Assembly: GCA_964485695.1 (NCBI GenBank)
Contig: CAZAKZ010000034.1
Location: forward strand, 1-43,817
DNA from: CAZAKZ01 sp964485695
Lineage (GTDB): Bacteria; Planctomycetota; JAFGQW01
Reading direction: 5' to 3'
Length of the DNA: 43,817 nt
Shown here: one piece after another, positions 43,735-43,817 of the stretch
Position numbering within the stretch: position 1 is the stretch's first letter
How the letters are laid out: the number at the start of each line of letters is the position of its first letter
Program-made: the position numbers and the translations under genes
The notes under the pieces: generated by a model
Seen by the model: only the letters and a program-made list of their open reading frames with translations
Told to the model about the DNA's origin: nothing
Database searches by the model: none

Positions 43735-43817
43735 GGGATTGTCCTTTCTCGATTTCCAACGAACTGGGGTATCCATTTAACCGGACCGGTGGTAAGCTGA
43801 GTCGATGGATCACCCTC

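Noticed and set aside
1..43817. CRISPR arrays, tRNA/rRNA genes, insertion sequences, prophage or plasmid genes
   Set aside because: I looked for regularly spaced repeats, tRNA-like cloverleaves, transposase motifs and integrases and found none that I can support.

Overview
The window is GC-rich, densely coding DNA from a bacterium that looks like an uncultivated member of the Planctomycetota. The assignment is inferred from gene content: several secreted proteins sharing one C-terminal beta module, two CotH-kinase/lamin-tail proteins, an FG-GAP repeat protein, a nine-repeat carboxypeptidase-regulatory-like protein, a PASTA-less Ser/Thr kinase with TPRs next to an ECF sigma factor, a YfhO-type and a TMTC-like membrane glycosyltransferase, and radical SAM enzymes beside GT4 glycosyltransferases. 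No rRNA, tRNA, CRISPR array, insertion sequence or phage gene was seen.

Layout. 211-3940: a membrane-anchored carboxypeptidase-regulatory-like repeat protein followed by a radical SAM enzyme. 3963-8362: a secreted GH39-like hydrolase and two divergent secreted proteins. 8555-14339: a complete five-gene tripartite efflux operon (HlyD/MacA-like adaptor, ABC ATPase, two MacB/FtsX permeases, TolC-like outer-membrane lipoprotein). 14362-19106 (minus): a CotH/lamin-tail protein and a GT-C-like membrane protein. 19232-21637: a Lon-family protease. 21814-26326: two paralogous radical SAM/SPASM-like enzymes flanking two GT4 glycosyltransferases. 26725-32762 (minus): TPR protein kinase, its ECF sigma factor, and a YfhO-family membrane protein. 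32886-43734: FG-GAP protein, DASS transporter, secreted prolyl aminopeptidase, large malectin/CotH/lamin-tail protein, another secreted protein, and a secreted protein gene split by an in-frame UAG.

The most striking feature is the first permease of the efflux operon (10638-11807). Its reading frame is intact for 390 codons except for two in-frame UGA codons, at residues 65 and 100, both in the extracytoplasmic domain just after the first membrane helix. UGA-65 aligns with Cys66 of the paralogous permease encoded next to it. UGA-100 is followed, 17 nt downstream, by a 6-bp hairpin with a GGUCA loop, much like the bacterial SECIS of E. coli fdhF. UGA is also used as an ordinary stop in this window, including at the end of this gene. 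The simplest reading is a MacB-type permease with two selenocysteines, making this a possible selenium-dependent, redox-active efflux pump. The alternatives are a decayed gene or two sequence errors. No selenocysteine machinery is visible in the window, so this must be tested on the rest of the genome.

Other oddities are a GT4 gene frameshifted near its 3' end, loss of one SPASM-type cysteine in one of the two radical SAM paralogues, tandem minus-strand terminators bounding a possible small RNA, and a premature amber codon in the last gene.
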